DNA from: JBJEXX01 sp051886215
GTDB lineage: Bacteria > Bacillota_I > Bacilli_A > RF39 > UBA660
Assembly (NCBI GenBank): GCA_051886215.1
Contig: JBJEXX010000093.1
Coordinates: 1-8,677, forward strand
DNA length: 8,677 nt
Direction of reading: 5' to 3'
Shown here: positions 1 through 6,033 of the stretch, piece by piece
Numbering within the stretch: the stretch's first letter is position 1
Layout of the letters: each line of letters opens with the position of its first letter
The notes under the pieces: generated by a model
What the model was told of the DNA's origin: nothing
Database searches by the model: none
The model's input: the letters and a program-made list of their open reading frames with translations, nothing else
Program-made: the position numbers and the translations under genes

Positions 1-549
1 CTATTATTAAATGATGATTATAAAGAATTAAAAGGTAAATTAAATAAAAGCAGACCTACTATAACAGGTAAGGAAGTTAAAATAGATAAAGACACTTATC
101 AAACATTAAATAAATTCATGAGTACTGCTAAAAGGGTAATAGAAGATATACCTAAAACACAATCAATGGTAAAAACTTTAGAAGAATATACTAAAACTTT
201 TAAAACTACTCAAAGAGAAAATACTCAATTAAAGAAAGAAGTAAATAGACTTGAATTAGAAAATGAAGAAATAAAACAAGAAAATAATAGACTAGAAAAT
301 CTTATATATAATTTACTTCAGAGATTAAAAGATTTATTTAAAAAGATTCTTCATATAGGTACTGATAAAGAAAAAGATAATGTATCCGAAGAAATAAAGT
401 ATCATTATGATAATAATTATTATAGTGATTTAGATTTGTGTTATATTTCTAAGGGAACAACTAAAGAAAGAGAGATATTTGAACACATTGGCTATATTCG
501 GAAATGTTATTACAAAGAGAAAGATGATGATCTTGATATGGGGAGATAA
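1..549 (+). CDS. MobV-type (Mob/Pre) relaxase, C-terminal fragment cut by the window start
   Basis: The frame is open from base 1 with no stop until TAA at 547-549, giving 182 visible residues. The ATG at 118 is therefore probably internal and the gene begins outside the window. The visible part has a short basic segment, ITGKEVKIDKDTYQTL, then a long heptad coiled coil (about nt 170-345, with TLEEY, ENTQLKKEVNRLELENEEI and ENNRLENLIYNLLQRL), then a hydrophilic tail ending DDDLDMGR. In MobV/Pre relaxases the catalytic nickase domain is N-terminal, and the C-terminal half is a coiled coil used for dimerisation and membrane association; this fragment fits that tail. The assignment rests on this resemblance and on a MobV-like oriT at about 2459-2505. 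The catalytic His/Tyr motifs are not visible. An unrelated coiled-coil protein is the main alternative. Confidence 0.68.
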   Translation, partial: LLLNDDYKELKGKLNKSRPTITGKEVKIDKDTYQTLNKFMSTAKRVIEDIPKTQSMVKTLEEYTKTFKTTQRENTQLKKEVNRLELENEEIKQENNRLENLIYNLLQRLKDLFKKILHIGTDKEKDNVSEEIKYHYDNNYYSDLDLCYISKGTTKEREIFEHIGYIRKCYYKEKDDDLDMGR

Positions 550-591
550 ATTAAAAAAGATTTACTTTAATAAATAAAAATTAAAAAAGTA

Positions 592-600
592 TGATATAAT
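592..600 (+). promoter_or_regulatory. Extended -10 promoter of the Panacea operon
   Basis: TATAAT at 595-600 is preceded by TGA (592-594), forming an extended -10 (TGnTATAAT). No good -35 lies 16-18 bases upstream in the A-rich tract, which is tolerable for an extended -10. It is 25 bases before the ATG at 625, and the SD (GAGGTGG, 615-621) lies between. I see no terminator hairpin after the relaxase gene, so read-through is possible. Confidence 0.55.
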
Positions 601-624
601 TATAAAAGAAGGGCGAGGTGGATT

Positions 625-1077
625 ATGGAAGTACAAACAAGTATTGAAATAGTTGCAAATTATTTTTTGTCAAAAATAGATATGACAAACAAAAAGATGC
701 AAAAAATGTTATATTACGCTTATTCTTGGTATATCGTTGGTTATAATGATAGTGAAAATGTAAATAAAGTTTTATTTATAGAACAACCTGAAGCTTGGAT
801 ACATGGTCCTGTTTTTCCTACTATTTATGATAAATATAAAATTTTTGGTTGGAATATTATTCCTAAATTTACTGAAGAAATTGATATAGACGAAGAACTT
901 AAAACTTTTTTAGATGAAATAATAAGTGTATTTGGTAAGTATGATGGTGATCAATTAGAATTAATGACTCACAATGAGTTTCCGTGGAAAAATGCTAGAA
1001 ACAATTTAGATAATACCTTACCATCAAATAATAAAATACAATTAAAAGATATATACAATTATTATTCTACTTTATAG
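625..1077 (+). CDS. Panacea-domain (DUF4065 / SocA-like) antitoxin
   Basis: This 150-aa protein matches the Panacea/DUF4065 pattern over nearly its whole length. It has an N-terminal IANYFL-like helix (here IVANYFLSKI), KMQKMLYYAYSWY (about residues 24-36), EAWIHGPVFPTIYDKYK (about 55-71), and a C-terminal DQLELMTHNEFPWKNAR segment (about 109-125). These are the family signatures K-hQKLLYY, A-W-GPV-P-hY and L-THxExPW-xAR. Panacea proteins are established as versatile antitoxins that neutralise many unrelated toxins encoded next to them; the founding member SocA is a ClpXP adaptor for SocB. The gene is first in a three-gene operon, 20 bases before the next start, which is the usual antitoxin-first order. 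The SD is GAGGTGG at 615-621. Family assignment is strong; the role as antitoxin of the next gene is inference. Confidence 0.9.
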   Translation: MEVQTSIEIVANYFLSKIDMTNKKMQKMLYYAYSWYIVGYNDSENVNKVLFIEQPEAWIHGPVFPTIYDKYKIFGWNIIPKFTEEIDIDEELKTFLDEIISVFGKYDGDQLELMTHNEFPWKNARNNLDNTLPSNNKIQLKDIYNYYSTL

Positions 1078-1097
1078 TGTAAAAAAACAGGTGGTTT

Positions 1098-1847
1098 ATG
1101 GCAAAAAAAAGAGAAATAAAAACAAGTCAGGATATATCAAAATTAGAGGAACAAAATAAGAATACTTTTTATACATTTGGGTTTAGATATTTTGAAACGG
1201 ATAGTAAATTATCTTCTGAAAAAGTTTTTAATAGTAATTATAGTTCTATAATTCACTTTTTAAAGACTAACTCTGATTTAATAAGTGCAATGAAACTTAT
1301 AAGTTCTGAAACTTATAAAACAACTATTATTGATAATAAATTAAAAGATGTAATGCATTTTAAAATTTTAGAAAGAGAAGAATCAAAAAATAGAATAACA
1401 GAGATTTTAGTTGAAGTATATGGCAAAAGTCCAAAAGCTGTTGAAGAACTAAAAGAGGGTAGTCAATTTGTAGAATTTGGAATGACTGATGGTTGCCGGT
1501 ATATTGGAGTGATTATTGACTATCATATTATTGAGATATTATATTTAGATCCTAATCACTTAACTTTTGTAAATAATAAATTTAATATTCCAAATAAAAT
1601 GTCATATACAGTTCCATCTATGTATAATTTAAAATCGGATAAATATTTAAATTCTAATACTTCTAGTTTTAAATTTGATGTAGATATAAATACGGAATTA
1701 GCACAAAAATATGAATTAGAAAAAGAAAAAGAGGCATTAGAAATTGTATTATTAATTATATCTGAATTATACGATGAAACTATACCAAAAGAACAAGCAA
1801 TTGAAATGTTATTGGACTATGAAAAGGAGAGAAGAAATGAAAAATAA
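1098..1847 (+). CDS. Unrecognised protein, candidate toxin of the Panacea operon
   Basis: This 249-aa soluble protein has no membrane segment and no family I can name securely. The N-terminus is basic (MAKKREIKTS). The middle (about residues 85-156) is the most structured part: VMHFKIL, then a beta-rich stretch CRYIGVIIDYHIIEILYLDPNH (133-154 in two runs: CRYIGVII and DYHIIEILYLDPNH). The R-h-I-G...h-h-L-h-D-P-N-H pattern with an upstream HFK recalls small predicted RelE/ParE- or BrnT-like phage and toxin proteins. That is only a motif impression. The C-terminus is a charged helix (LEKEKEALEIVLLIISELYDE). The start has AGGTGG at 1089-1094. Its last 11 bases overlap the next gene, so the two are co-translated. 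Position directly after a Panacea gene suggests toxin or effector function (inference). Confidence 0.55.
   Translation: MAKKREIKTSQDISKLEEQNKNTFYTFGFRYFETDSKLSSEKVFNSNYSSIIHFLKTNSDLISAMKLISSETYKTTIIDNKLKDVMHFKILEREESKNRITEILVEVYGKSPKAVEELKEGSQFVEFGMTDGCRYIGVIIDYHIIEILYLDPNHLTFVNNKFNIPNKMSYTVPSMYNLKSDKYLNSNTSSFKFDVDINTELAQKYELEKEKEALEIVLLIISELYDETIPKEQAIEMLLDYEKERRNEK
1823..1829 (+). promoter_or_regulatory. SD that fixes the start of the third operon gene at 1837
   Basis: AAAGGAG lies 7 bases before the ATG at 1837, inside the end of the preceding coding region. An in-frame ATG at 1774 has no comparable SD and would lengthen the overlap to 74 bases, so 1837 is preferred. Confidence 0.75.
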
Positions 1848-2451
1848 TATTCAAATATCATTATTTTTAAATGAAGATACTCATTATAAACCAAATGATT
1901 TAGCCTATGAATTAAATAAGCAAATAGATGCTTTAGATGAACCTATTTTGTTACCGGAAAATAAAGGCTTTCCGCAAGAAGCAAATGCTCCAATATTACT
2001 ATTTATAAAAAATAGTGATATACAATTTATAAGTAATTTTTATACTATTACGATAACATTTGCTGGAGAAAAAATTAGTGAACTTAATAATTATATTCAA
2101 AAAATTATGGATGTTTTAGAGAAATTAAATATTAATGCATATAGAATTGGTTATGTTGTTAACATGCAACAAGATTCTAAAGATATTTTAAAATTTAAAT
2201 CAAAAACTATAATGAATGAAAAAATATTAAAAAGCGAAGATTTCGAACTAAGTTGGTTAGATTTTATAAATGTTAATGGTATGAATGTTAATTGTTGGCA
2301 TAGATATTATACTAATAAGCAAATGAATGATAAATTAAATATTTTATATGATATTAATACTAAATCAGAAGAAAAAATTGAGATTACAAAACAATTTGTT
2401 TTGAAATTTATTGAGGATTCTGAAAAATATATTAATGAATTGGATATATAA
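1837..2451 (+). CDS. Unrecognised protein, third gene of the Panacea operon
   Basis: This 204-aa soluble protein starts at ATG 1837 behind AAAGGAG. Visible features: an N-terminal beta strand (IQISLFLNED), a PILLFIKNSDIQFISNFYTITITF segment (two adjacent strands, about residues 52-75), an amphipathic helix ISELNNYIQKIMDVLEKL, then AYRIGYVVNM. The order of strands, helix and RhGyhhN reminds me of the sporadically distributed TIGR04255-type proteins, but shorter; I hold that loosely. No catalytic motif is evident. An 11-base overlap with the previous gene indicates tight co-expression, so it may be an accessory subunit, an immunity protein or part of a tripartite toxin-antitoxin system. It ends just before the oriT-like tract. 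Confidence 0.6.
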   Translation: MKNNIQISLFLNEDTHYKPNDLAYELNKQIDALDEPILLPENKGFPQEANAPILLFIKNSDIQFISNFYTITITFAGEKISELNNYIQKIMDVLEKLNINAYRIGYVVNMQQDSKDILKFKSKTIMNEKILKSEDFELSWLDFINVNGMNVNCWHRYYTNKQMNDKLNILYDINTKSEEKIEITKQFVLKFIEDSEKYINELDI

Positions 2452-2458
2452 TTTTATA

Positions 2459-2505
2459 AATTAGTAACACACTACGATATTGGCAGAGCCAATAACGATG
2501 TGTGC
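2459..2505 (-). other. oriT: Predicted origin of transfer (oriT) of MobV/pMV158 type
   Basis: On the minus strand this reads GCACACA (complement of 2499-2505), then a stem-loop, then TAGTGTGTTA (complement of 2465-2474). The stem is TATTGGC/GCCAATA around an AGA loop (2478-2484 with 2488-2494). An outer pairing CACAC/GTGTG (2468-2472 with 2500-2504) encloses it. From memory, the pMV158 oriT nicked by MobM has the same plan: GCACACA, an inverted repeat, then TAGTGTG/TTA with the nick between G and T. The equivalent nick here falls between + positions 2467 and 2468 on the minus strand. Arm sequences differ from pMV158, but the GCACACA and TAGTGTG/TTA boxes and their placement agree. A relaxase tail of the matching class sits at 1-549. 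The nicked strand is opposite to the relaxase coding strand, and the T-strand 5' end would lead into the Panacea operon. Confidence 0.78.
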
Positions 2506-2521
2506 CAAAGGTATCCTTTGG
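2505..2521. repeat. Perfect 7-bp hairpin abutting the oriT
   Basis: CCAAAGG-TAT-CCTTTGG is a perfect inverted repeat with a three-base loop. Its first base is the last base of the GCACACA box, so it is contiguous with the oriT structure. It could be an accessory relaxosome element or part of a larger single-strand fold; no T-tract follows on either strand, so it does not look like a terminator. Confidence 0.6.
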
Positions 2522-2527
2522 AATCCT

Positions 2528-2584
2528 TATAAAGCCTATCGCCACTTTCATTGCTAAAGCAACAAAACGTGCCACGGCTTATAT
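2528..2584. repeat. G+C-richer stem-loop segment beside the oriT
   Basis: AAGCC (2532-2536) pairs with GGCTT (2576-2580), extended by TATA on both sides with one bulged A. CAC (2543-2545) can pair with GTG (2569-2571). Inside lies the hairpin TTGC-TAAA-GCAA (2551-2562). The segment has no credible ORF and is clearly richer in G+C than its surroundings. Together with the two upstream hairpins it forms a compact fold of about 120 bases. Candidates are the distal part of the transfer origin, a single-strand origin for complementary-strand synthesis, or a structured RNA; I cannot choose. Confidence 0.45.
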
Positions 2585-2624
2585 AAAAAGAATTAGCAAA
2601 TTTTCAAAATGCTAATTCTTTTTT
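2585..2624. terminator. Bidirectional terminator between the Panacea operon and the XRE gene
   Basis: AAGAATTAGCA (2588-2598) pairs perfectly with TGCTAATTCTT (2610-2620), and the stem extends through AAA/TTT. On the plus strand it ends in a run of T (2619-2624), typical of an intrinsic terminator. On the minus strand CTTTTTAT follows, so it can also end the XRE transcript. The TAG stop codon of the XRE gene (2612-2614) lies within the right arm. Confidence 0.8.
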
Positions 2625-2878
2625 CTTTCATCTATTCTTTTAGTAATGATATTATGTTCCTCATTATATGTAATAAGTTCAGAACTGCTAACACCTAATT
2701 TACTAGCAAACTTATCTAATAATTCTAATGTAGGTTTTCTTCTACCTTTCTCTAATTGATTTATATAAGATAGAGTACTATTTAATTTTTCTGCAAACTT
2801 TTCTTGTGATAGATTTAATTGATAACGATAATATTTTAAATTTATTGCTAGTATATCTTTACTTGCTAATGGTTTCAA
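2612..2878 (-). CDS. Small XRE-family HTH transcriptional regulator
   Basis: This 88-aa protein is almost entirely one HTH_3 (Cro/CI-like) domain. The first helices are NLKYYRYQLNLSQEKFAEKLN (about residues 13-33), with LSQEKFAEKL as the scaffold helix. The recognition helix region is STLSYINQLEKGRRKPTLELLDKFASKLGVS (34-64). A short charged tail (ITKRIDERKKN) follows. It binds DNA, probably as a dimer. The start is TTG at 2876-2878, chosen because a good SD (complement of 2882-2892, AAGGAAGTGAT) precedes it and no in-frame ATG exists upstream. It is divergent from the protease operon, and a perfect palindrome (2932-2945) lies between the two promoters, so it is probably a local repressor of that operon and of itself (inference). 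Confidence 0.88.
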   Translation of the reverse strand: MKPLASKDILAINLKYYRYQLNLSQEKFAEKLNSTLSYINQLEKGRRKPTLELLDKFASKLGVSSSELITYNEEHNIITKRIDERKKN

Positions 2879-2881
2879 TCT

Positions 2882-2892
2882 ATCACTTCCTT
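2882..2892 (-). promoter_or_regulatory. SD supporting the TTG start of the small XRE gene
   Basis: The minus strand reads AAGGAAGTGAT, one mismatch from the anti-SD complement, just upstream of TTG 2876-2878. It decides in favour of a TTG start, since the nearest upstream ATG is in a frame that stops immediately. Confidence 0.7.
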
Positions 2893-2901
2893 CTAATCTT
2901 C

Positions 2902-2930
2902 ATTATATAGAATTGGTGATTTTAAGTCTT
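2902..2930 (-). promoter_or_regulatory. Promoter of the small XRE regulator
   Basis: The minus strand has a consensus -10 TATAAT (complement of 2902-2907). The hexamer 17 bases upstream, AAGACT (complement of 2925-2930), is a poor -35. Transcription would start about 15-18 bases before the TTG codon. The weak -35 next to the palindrome at 2932-2945 suits a regulated promoter. Confidence 0.5.
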
Positions 2931-2931
2931 T

Positions 2932-2945
2932 TATACACCTGTATA
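2932..2945. promoter_or_regulatory. Palindromic operator candidate between divergent promoters
   Basis: TATACA-CC-TGTATA is a perfect 6+2+6 palindrome, and further A/T pairing continues outward. It lies 7 bases upstream of the protease-operon -35 and just beyond the XRE -35, midway between the divergent transcripts. This is the usual place for an XRE dimer operator. Confidence 0.5.
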
Positions 2946-2952
2946 TAAAACA

Positions 2953-2981
2953 TTGATTAAATTTAATTTTTAATATATAAT
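2953..2981 (+). promoter_or_regulatory. Promoter of the protease / zinc-ribbon operon
   Basis: TTGATT (2953-2958), a 17-base spacer, and TATAAT (2976-2981) form a near-consensus sigma-A promoter about 55 bases before the ATG at 3037. A second possible extended -10 (TGGTAAAAT, 3010-3018) lies closer to the gene but has no good -35. Confidence 0.65.
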
Positions 2982-3036
2982 TATAATTGGAGAAGAACTT
3001 GTAATTTTATGGTAAAATGTTATTGTAGGTGAGTGT

Positions 3037-4416
3037 ATGAGTGATGTAGGAAAAAAGCCAATAAAGATAGAAAAAAATGTTGAATCTAAGAAACCAATTA
3101 AGGTGAAAAAAGAAAATTCGATTTTAAAGTTTAATAATACTCAAACAAAAAAAGTATTTGTTATAATTTCTTTAATGGTAATTATTCTTCTGATAAGTAT
3201 TTTTATACCTAAACTTTTTATACCAAGTATAGAAAAAGTTAAAGATTCAGTAGTACTAATTGAAGTATATGATGATAATAATGAAATAATAGCAACAGGT
3301 AGTGGATTCTCAGCATATGAAAATGATTGGATTGTTACAAATTTTCATGTAATAGAAGGTGCTAGTTCTATTTTAGTTATTACTGATGAAAAAGAAGAAT
3401 ATGAAGTAAATGATATAGTAATTTTTAATAAGAAAGAAGATTTAGCAATAGTTAAAATTGATGGAAGTTTAAATAACTTAAAATTAGGGAATGGTAACAA
3501 AGTAAAAACAAAAGATAAGGTAACTGCAATTGGTAGTCCTATGGGAGAACAAAACACAGTTTCCGAAGGAATTGTTAGTAATAGTGATGAAAAAGATATA
3601 ATTAGAACAACTGCACCAATTTCTCATGGAAGTTCGGGTGGAGTTCTATTAAATAACAAAAATGAAGTAATAGGAATAACCAGTGCCGGTTATGATGAAG
3701 CTCAAAATTTAAATTTTGCAATTAATGTTAATGTATTAAAAGATATGTATTCTGCCTACAAAAATAATAAGTATGATGTAATAACTAATAGTAATTATAA
3801 AGATTGTGCTCCAAATATTATTAATTACAATACTGATAATAAATTATCTATAAAAAATAAATGTAGTTTTAGTTCATATAACAATTACTCAGCAGATAGT
3901 TTAGATTCGTTTTATTTAGCAACTAATTCATATGAGATTTTTGATACTGCAATGTATAAGTTAGGTATTAATGGTTTCAATATAAATTATAAAAATTTAA
4001 GCAAATCAAAACAAAAAGAGGCAGCAGAAAATTATGCTTACTTATTGCAATATGAAACTTGCTCTGACGACGAAGTTGTTGTATGTGAATTAAAAGAAAA
4101 TATAGCATCTTGGACAATGGAACAATTTATAATGGAATTAGATTTGTTAAAAACATATGAATTAGCAATATTAATGGTAGAAATTGATAATTACTTATAT
4201 TCAACTGATGGACTAGTTAATTATTTAAACGATACTAATTTAGACTATGAAGACAAGATAATATTAAATAGATTGTTTAACAAAAATGATAATAGATATA
4301 ATAAAGAAATAATAGAAGTTTTTGATAATGATGATAGAATTACTTATGATCAAGAAGTAGAATTGTTGGAATATTTAGGAATGACTGTTGATTCTAATGG
4401 CAATGTTTATTGGTAG
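3037..4416 (+). CDS. Membrane-anchored trypsin/HtrA-like serine protease with novel C-terminal domain
   Basis: This 459-aa protein has a basic cytoplasmic N-terminus carrying two copies of KKPIK-x-x-K (residues 6-13 and 18-25), then one membrane segment (about 40-62), so the rest should be extracytoplasmic. Residues about 66-240 form an S1C/trypsin-like protease domain: GSGFSAYENDWIVTNFHVI (His104), KEDLAIVKI (Asp135) and ISHGSSGGVL (Ser200). The usual GNSGG is GSSGG here. GITSAGYDEAQNLNFAI is the typical strand after the active serine. No PDZ domain follows, unlike HtrA/DegP. Instead about 200 acidic, mainly helical residues of no family I recognise carry four cysteines (257, 276, 342, 350) that could form disulfides outside the cell. 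It starts at ATG 3037 behind AGGTGAG (3027-3033) and is followed 9 bases later by a membrane partner. The substrate is unknown. It may be a phage-defence or envelope-stress protease (inference). Confidence 0.88.
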   Translation: MSDVGKKPIKIEKNVESKKPIKVKKENSILKFNNTQTKKVFVIISLMVIILLISIFIPKLFIPSIEKVKDSVVLIEVYDDNNEIIATGSGFSAYENDWIVTNFHVIEGASSILVITDEKEEYEVNDIVIFNKKEDLAIVKIDGSLNNLKLGNGNKVKTKDKVTAIGSPMGEQNTVSEGIVSNSDEKDIIRTTAPISHGSSGGVLLNNKNEVIGITSAGYDEAQNLNFAINVNVLKDMYSAYKNNKYDVITNSNYKDCAPNIINYNTDNKLSIKNKCSFSSYNNYSADSLDSFYLATNSYEIFDTAMYKLGINGFNINYKNLSKSKQKEAAENYAYLLQYETCSDDEVVVCELKENIASWTMEQFIMELDLLKTYELAILMVEIDNYLYSTDGLVNYLNDTNLDYEDKIILNRLFNKNDNRYNKEIIEVFDNDDRITYDQEVELLEYLGMTVDSNGNVYW

Positions 4417-4425
4417 GAGGAAGTT

Positions 4426-5421
4426 ATGAATTATAATGTTTTAGAAAGAATTAGAAAAAACAATTTAAAAAATGCATTATTAAGTTTGATATATGTTTTA
4501 ATATTTAATATTCCACTAATTTTATTTATATGTGCTTTATTTACGCAATCAATAGAATCAAGTATGATTTTTGTTGTGATTATATTTGGGTTGTTTGCAA
4601 TACCAATTGATATAAGTTTTTACAATATAGTTAAATTAGTTATTTTTCCTGAAAAAAGTGATATATTTAAAAAGTATGGTAGCGTAGAAAAAATTCAAGG
4701 AATATTAAATGAAATAAATAACACAAAGATTTATGAAGATAAACATTTAATAATTTCTGAAAATTATATATGTGATACTGAGGATTTAGAAAAGATTGTA
4801 AAGTGTGTTGATGTTTTAGGAGTTCATAAATTGGTACATAAAACTAATTTTGTTATAGATTATTATAAGATTATTATTACTGATAAATATGGACACGAAA
4901 CATCATATGTTTACAAATCTTCAGAAGAAAAATTATGTAATAAATTGTTATCTCTAATAGGTTCAAAATGTAAAAATGCTGAATTAGGATATACAAAGGA
5001 TGAATGGGATCATATCAATAATAATAAAATTGATTTACCAGAAACTGACTCTAATTCTTCATATGATTATAAATGTCCTGAATGTAATTGTTTTATTGAT
5101 TATGGAGATAAATTTTGTAAAAATTGTTCATGTAAGTTAGATTGGGATGAAGAACAAGATACAGATGAATTTAAGGCAACTTTTAAATCAACAGAGCAAA
5201 AACAAATAGAAAGAAAACAGACGATAGAAAAGCATAGAAAAAATTCGAATATATGGAAATGTATAGGAATAGGGTTCTTAAGTTTTATTTCATCTGAAAT
5301 GTTATTAATGATATTATTAGGTGATAGTATAGAAGGCAATTTGGCATTGTTATTAGTCCTTATAGTTACTATTCCATTTTTTGCTTTATATTATTATCTA
5401 TTTATAAAAAGAAAAAAATAA
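4426..5421 (+). CDS. Four-TM membrane protein with central soluble domain and zinc ribbon
   Basis: This 331-aa protein is built as two N-terminal membrane segments (about residues 16-39 and 46-70), a soluble centre (72-277) and two C-terminal membrane segments (about 278-298 and 305-326). The centre has two parts. Residues about 84-190 (KKYGSVEKIQGILNEI, HLIISENYIC, YKIIITDKYGHETSYVY, AELGYTKDEW) look like the PH-like DUF6709-type domain of Firmicutes membrane proteins (moderate impression). Residues 215-240 are a zinc ribbon with CPEC (217-220) and CKNC (231-234); extra cysteines are 222 and 236. A charged helix precedes the third membrane segment. The positive-inside rule places the soluble centre in the cytoplasm, opposite to the protease domain of the neighbour. 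The SD AGGAGG lies just before the ATG, and the gap to the protease stop is 9 bases, so the two form one operon and probably one complex (inference). Confidence 0.8.
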   Translation: MNYNVLERIRKNNLKNALLSLIYVLIFNIPLILFICALFTQSIESSMIFVVIIFGLFAIPIDISFYNIVKLVIFPEKSDIFKKYGSVEKIQGILNEINNTKIYEDKHLIISENYICDTEDLEKIVKCVDVLGVHKLVHKTNFVIDYYKIIITDKYGHETSYVYKSSEEKLCNKLLSLIGSKCKNAELGYTKDEWDHINNNKIDLPETDSNSSYDYKCPECNCFIDYGDKFCKNCSCKLDWDEEQDTDEFKATFKSTEQKQIERKQTIEKHRKNSNIWKCIGIGFLSFISSEMLLMILLGDSIEGNLALLLVLIVTIPFFALYYYLFIKRKK

Positions 5422-5452
5422 AACATCTGACCACTTTAATCAGATGTTTTTT
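5420..5452. terminator. Bidirectional intrinsic terminator after the protease operon
   Basis: AAAACATCTGA (5420-5430) pairs perfectly with TCAGATGTTTT (5440-5450) around a nine-base loop. The plus strand ends in six T (5447-5452). The minus strand after the stem is TTATTTTTTTC, so it serves the convergent XRE gene as well. It overlaps the last two bases of the zinc-ribbon gene stop codon. Confidence 0.87.
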
Positions 5453-5459
5453 CTATATA

Positions 5460-5999
5460 TTATAAATTAATTCTATCATCAGGTAATTTTGAGTAATCGT
5501 ACTTTTCAGCACACATTTCTAAATCTTCATAAATTGATTTAATTTCTTCCAGTATTTTTTCAGGTGGAAATATTTCTTTGTAATATTCATAATCTTCTAA
5601 TTTAAACATCATACTTCTCAATCTAGATCTACATTCAGCAACTCTAGTTCTTTTATCAGAAGAATCTTGTAATAAATCCATTTGAGATTCTCTATATTGT
5701 TTCACTAATTCTTTTAGATTTTTAGGAGTTCTATTGTGTGATTTGTCTTTGAAACTATCTAAAATATTATTATAACCAGCAGTTGTTAAAAGAAGTTCTA
5801 AACTTATTTCTAATACTTCAGATAAATTTCTTAACATATCAATATCAGGTTTTTTAATATTACCTTTTTCTAGTTCGTTATATGTAGAGTGATGTGTATT
5901 TATTAATCTAGCTACTTTTCTTTGGGAGTAGCCTTTTTTCATTCTAGCAGTACTTAATATCTTACTTAATTCTTCAAGATTAGCATTATTATTTTCCAT
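5460..5999 (-). CDS. XRE-family HTH regulator with helical C-terminal domain, probable master repressor
   Basis: This is a 179-aa protein. Residues about 9-70 are an HTH_3 domain: LSKILSTARMKKGYSQRKVARLINTHHSTYNELEKGNIKKPDIDMLRNLSEVLEI. The scaffold helix is YSQRKVARLI and the recognition helix is in HHSTYNELEKG. Residues about 90-179 are charged and helical (LKELVKQYRESQMDLL, ILEEIKSIYEDLEM) and may serve for dimerisation or ligand sensing. I see no Ser/Lys LexA-type peptidase motif, so RecA-type self-cleavage is unlikely. ATG at 5997-5999 has AGAGGTGAT (complement of 6005-6013) as SD. It is divergent from the replication-like gene, with a pair of 20-bp inverted repeats in between that are the natural operators. 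Probable repressor of the element's core genes (inference). Confidence 0.86.
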   Translation of the reverse strand: MENNNANLEELSKILSTARMKKGYSQRKVARLINTHHSTYNELEKGNIKKPDIDMLRNLSEVLEISLELLLTTAGYNNILDSFKDKSHNRTPKNLKELVKQYRESQMDLLQDSSDKRTRVAECRSRLRSMMFKLEDYEYYKEIFPPEKILEEIKSIYEDLEMCAEKYDYSKLPDDRINL

Positions 6000-6033
6000 T
6001 TAAATCACCTCTAAAATGCTTTCATCCAATAAC

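Noticed and set aside
1774..1836. Longer N-terminus for the third Panacea-operon gene from ATG 1774
   Set aside because: No SD there and a 74-base overlap with the previous gene; ATG 1837 has AAAGGAG at 7 bases.
2470..2478. Plus-strand CACTACGAT resembling the rolling-circle double-strand origin nick TACTACGA
   Set aside because: Better explained as the complement of the TAGTGTG/TTA oriT box; no rolling-circle Rep gene is present in the window.
3345..3557. Minus-strand ORF of 70 codons
   Set aside because: Lies wholly within the protease domain coding region with clear catalytic motifs on the other strand; low-quality composition and no SD.
5100..5339. Minus-strand ORF of 79 codons
   Set aside because: Antisense shadow of the zinc-ribbon/TM gene.
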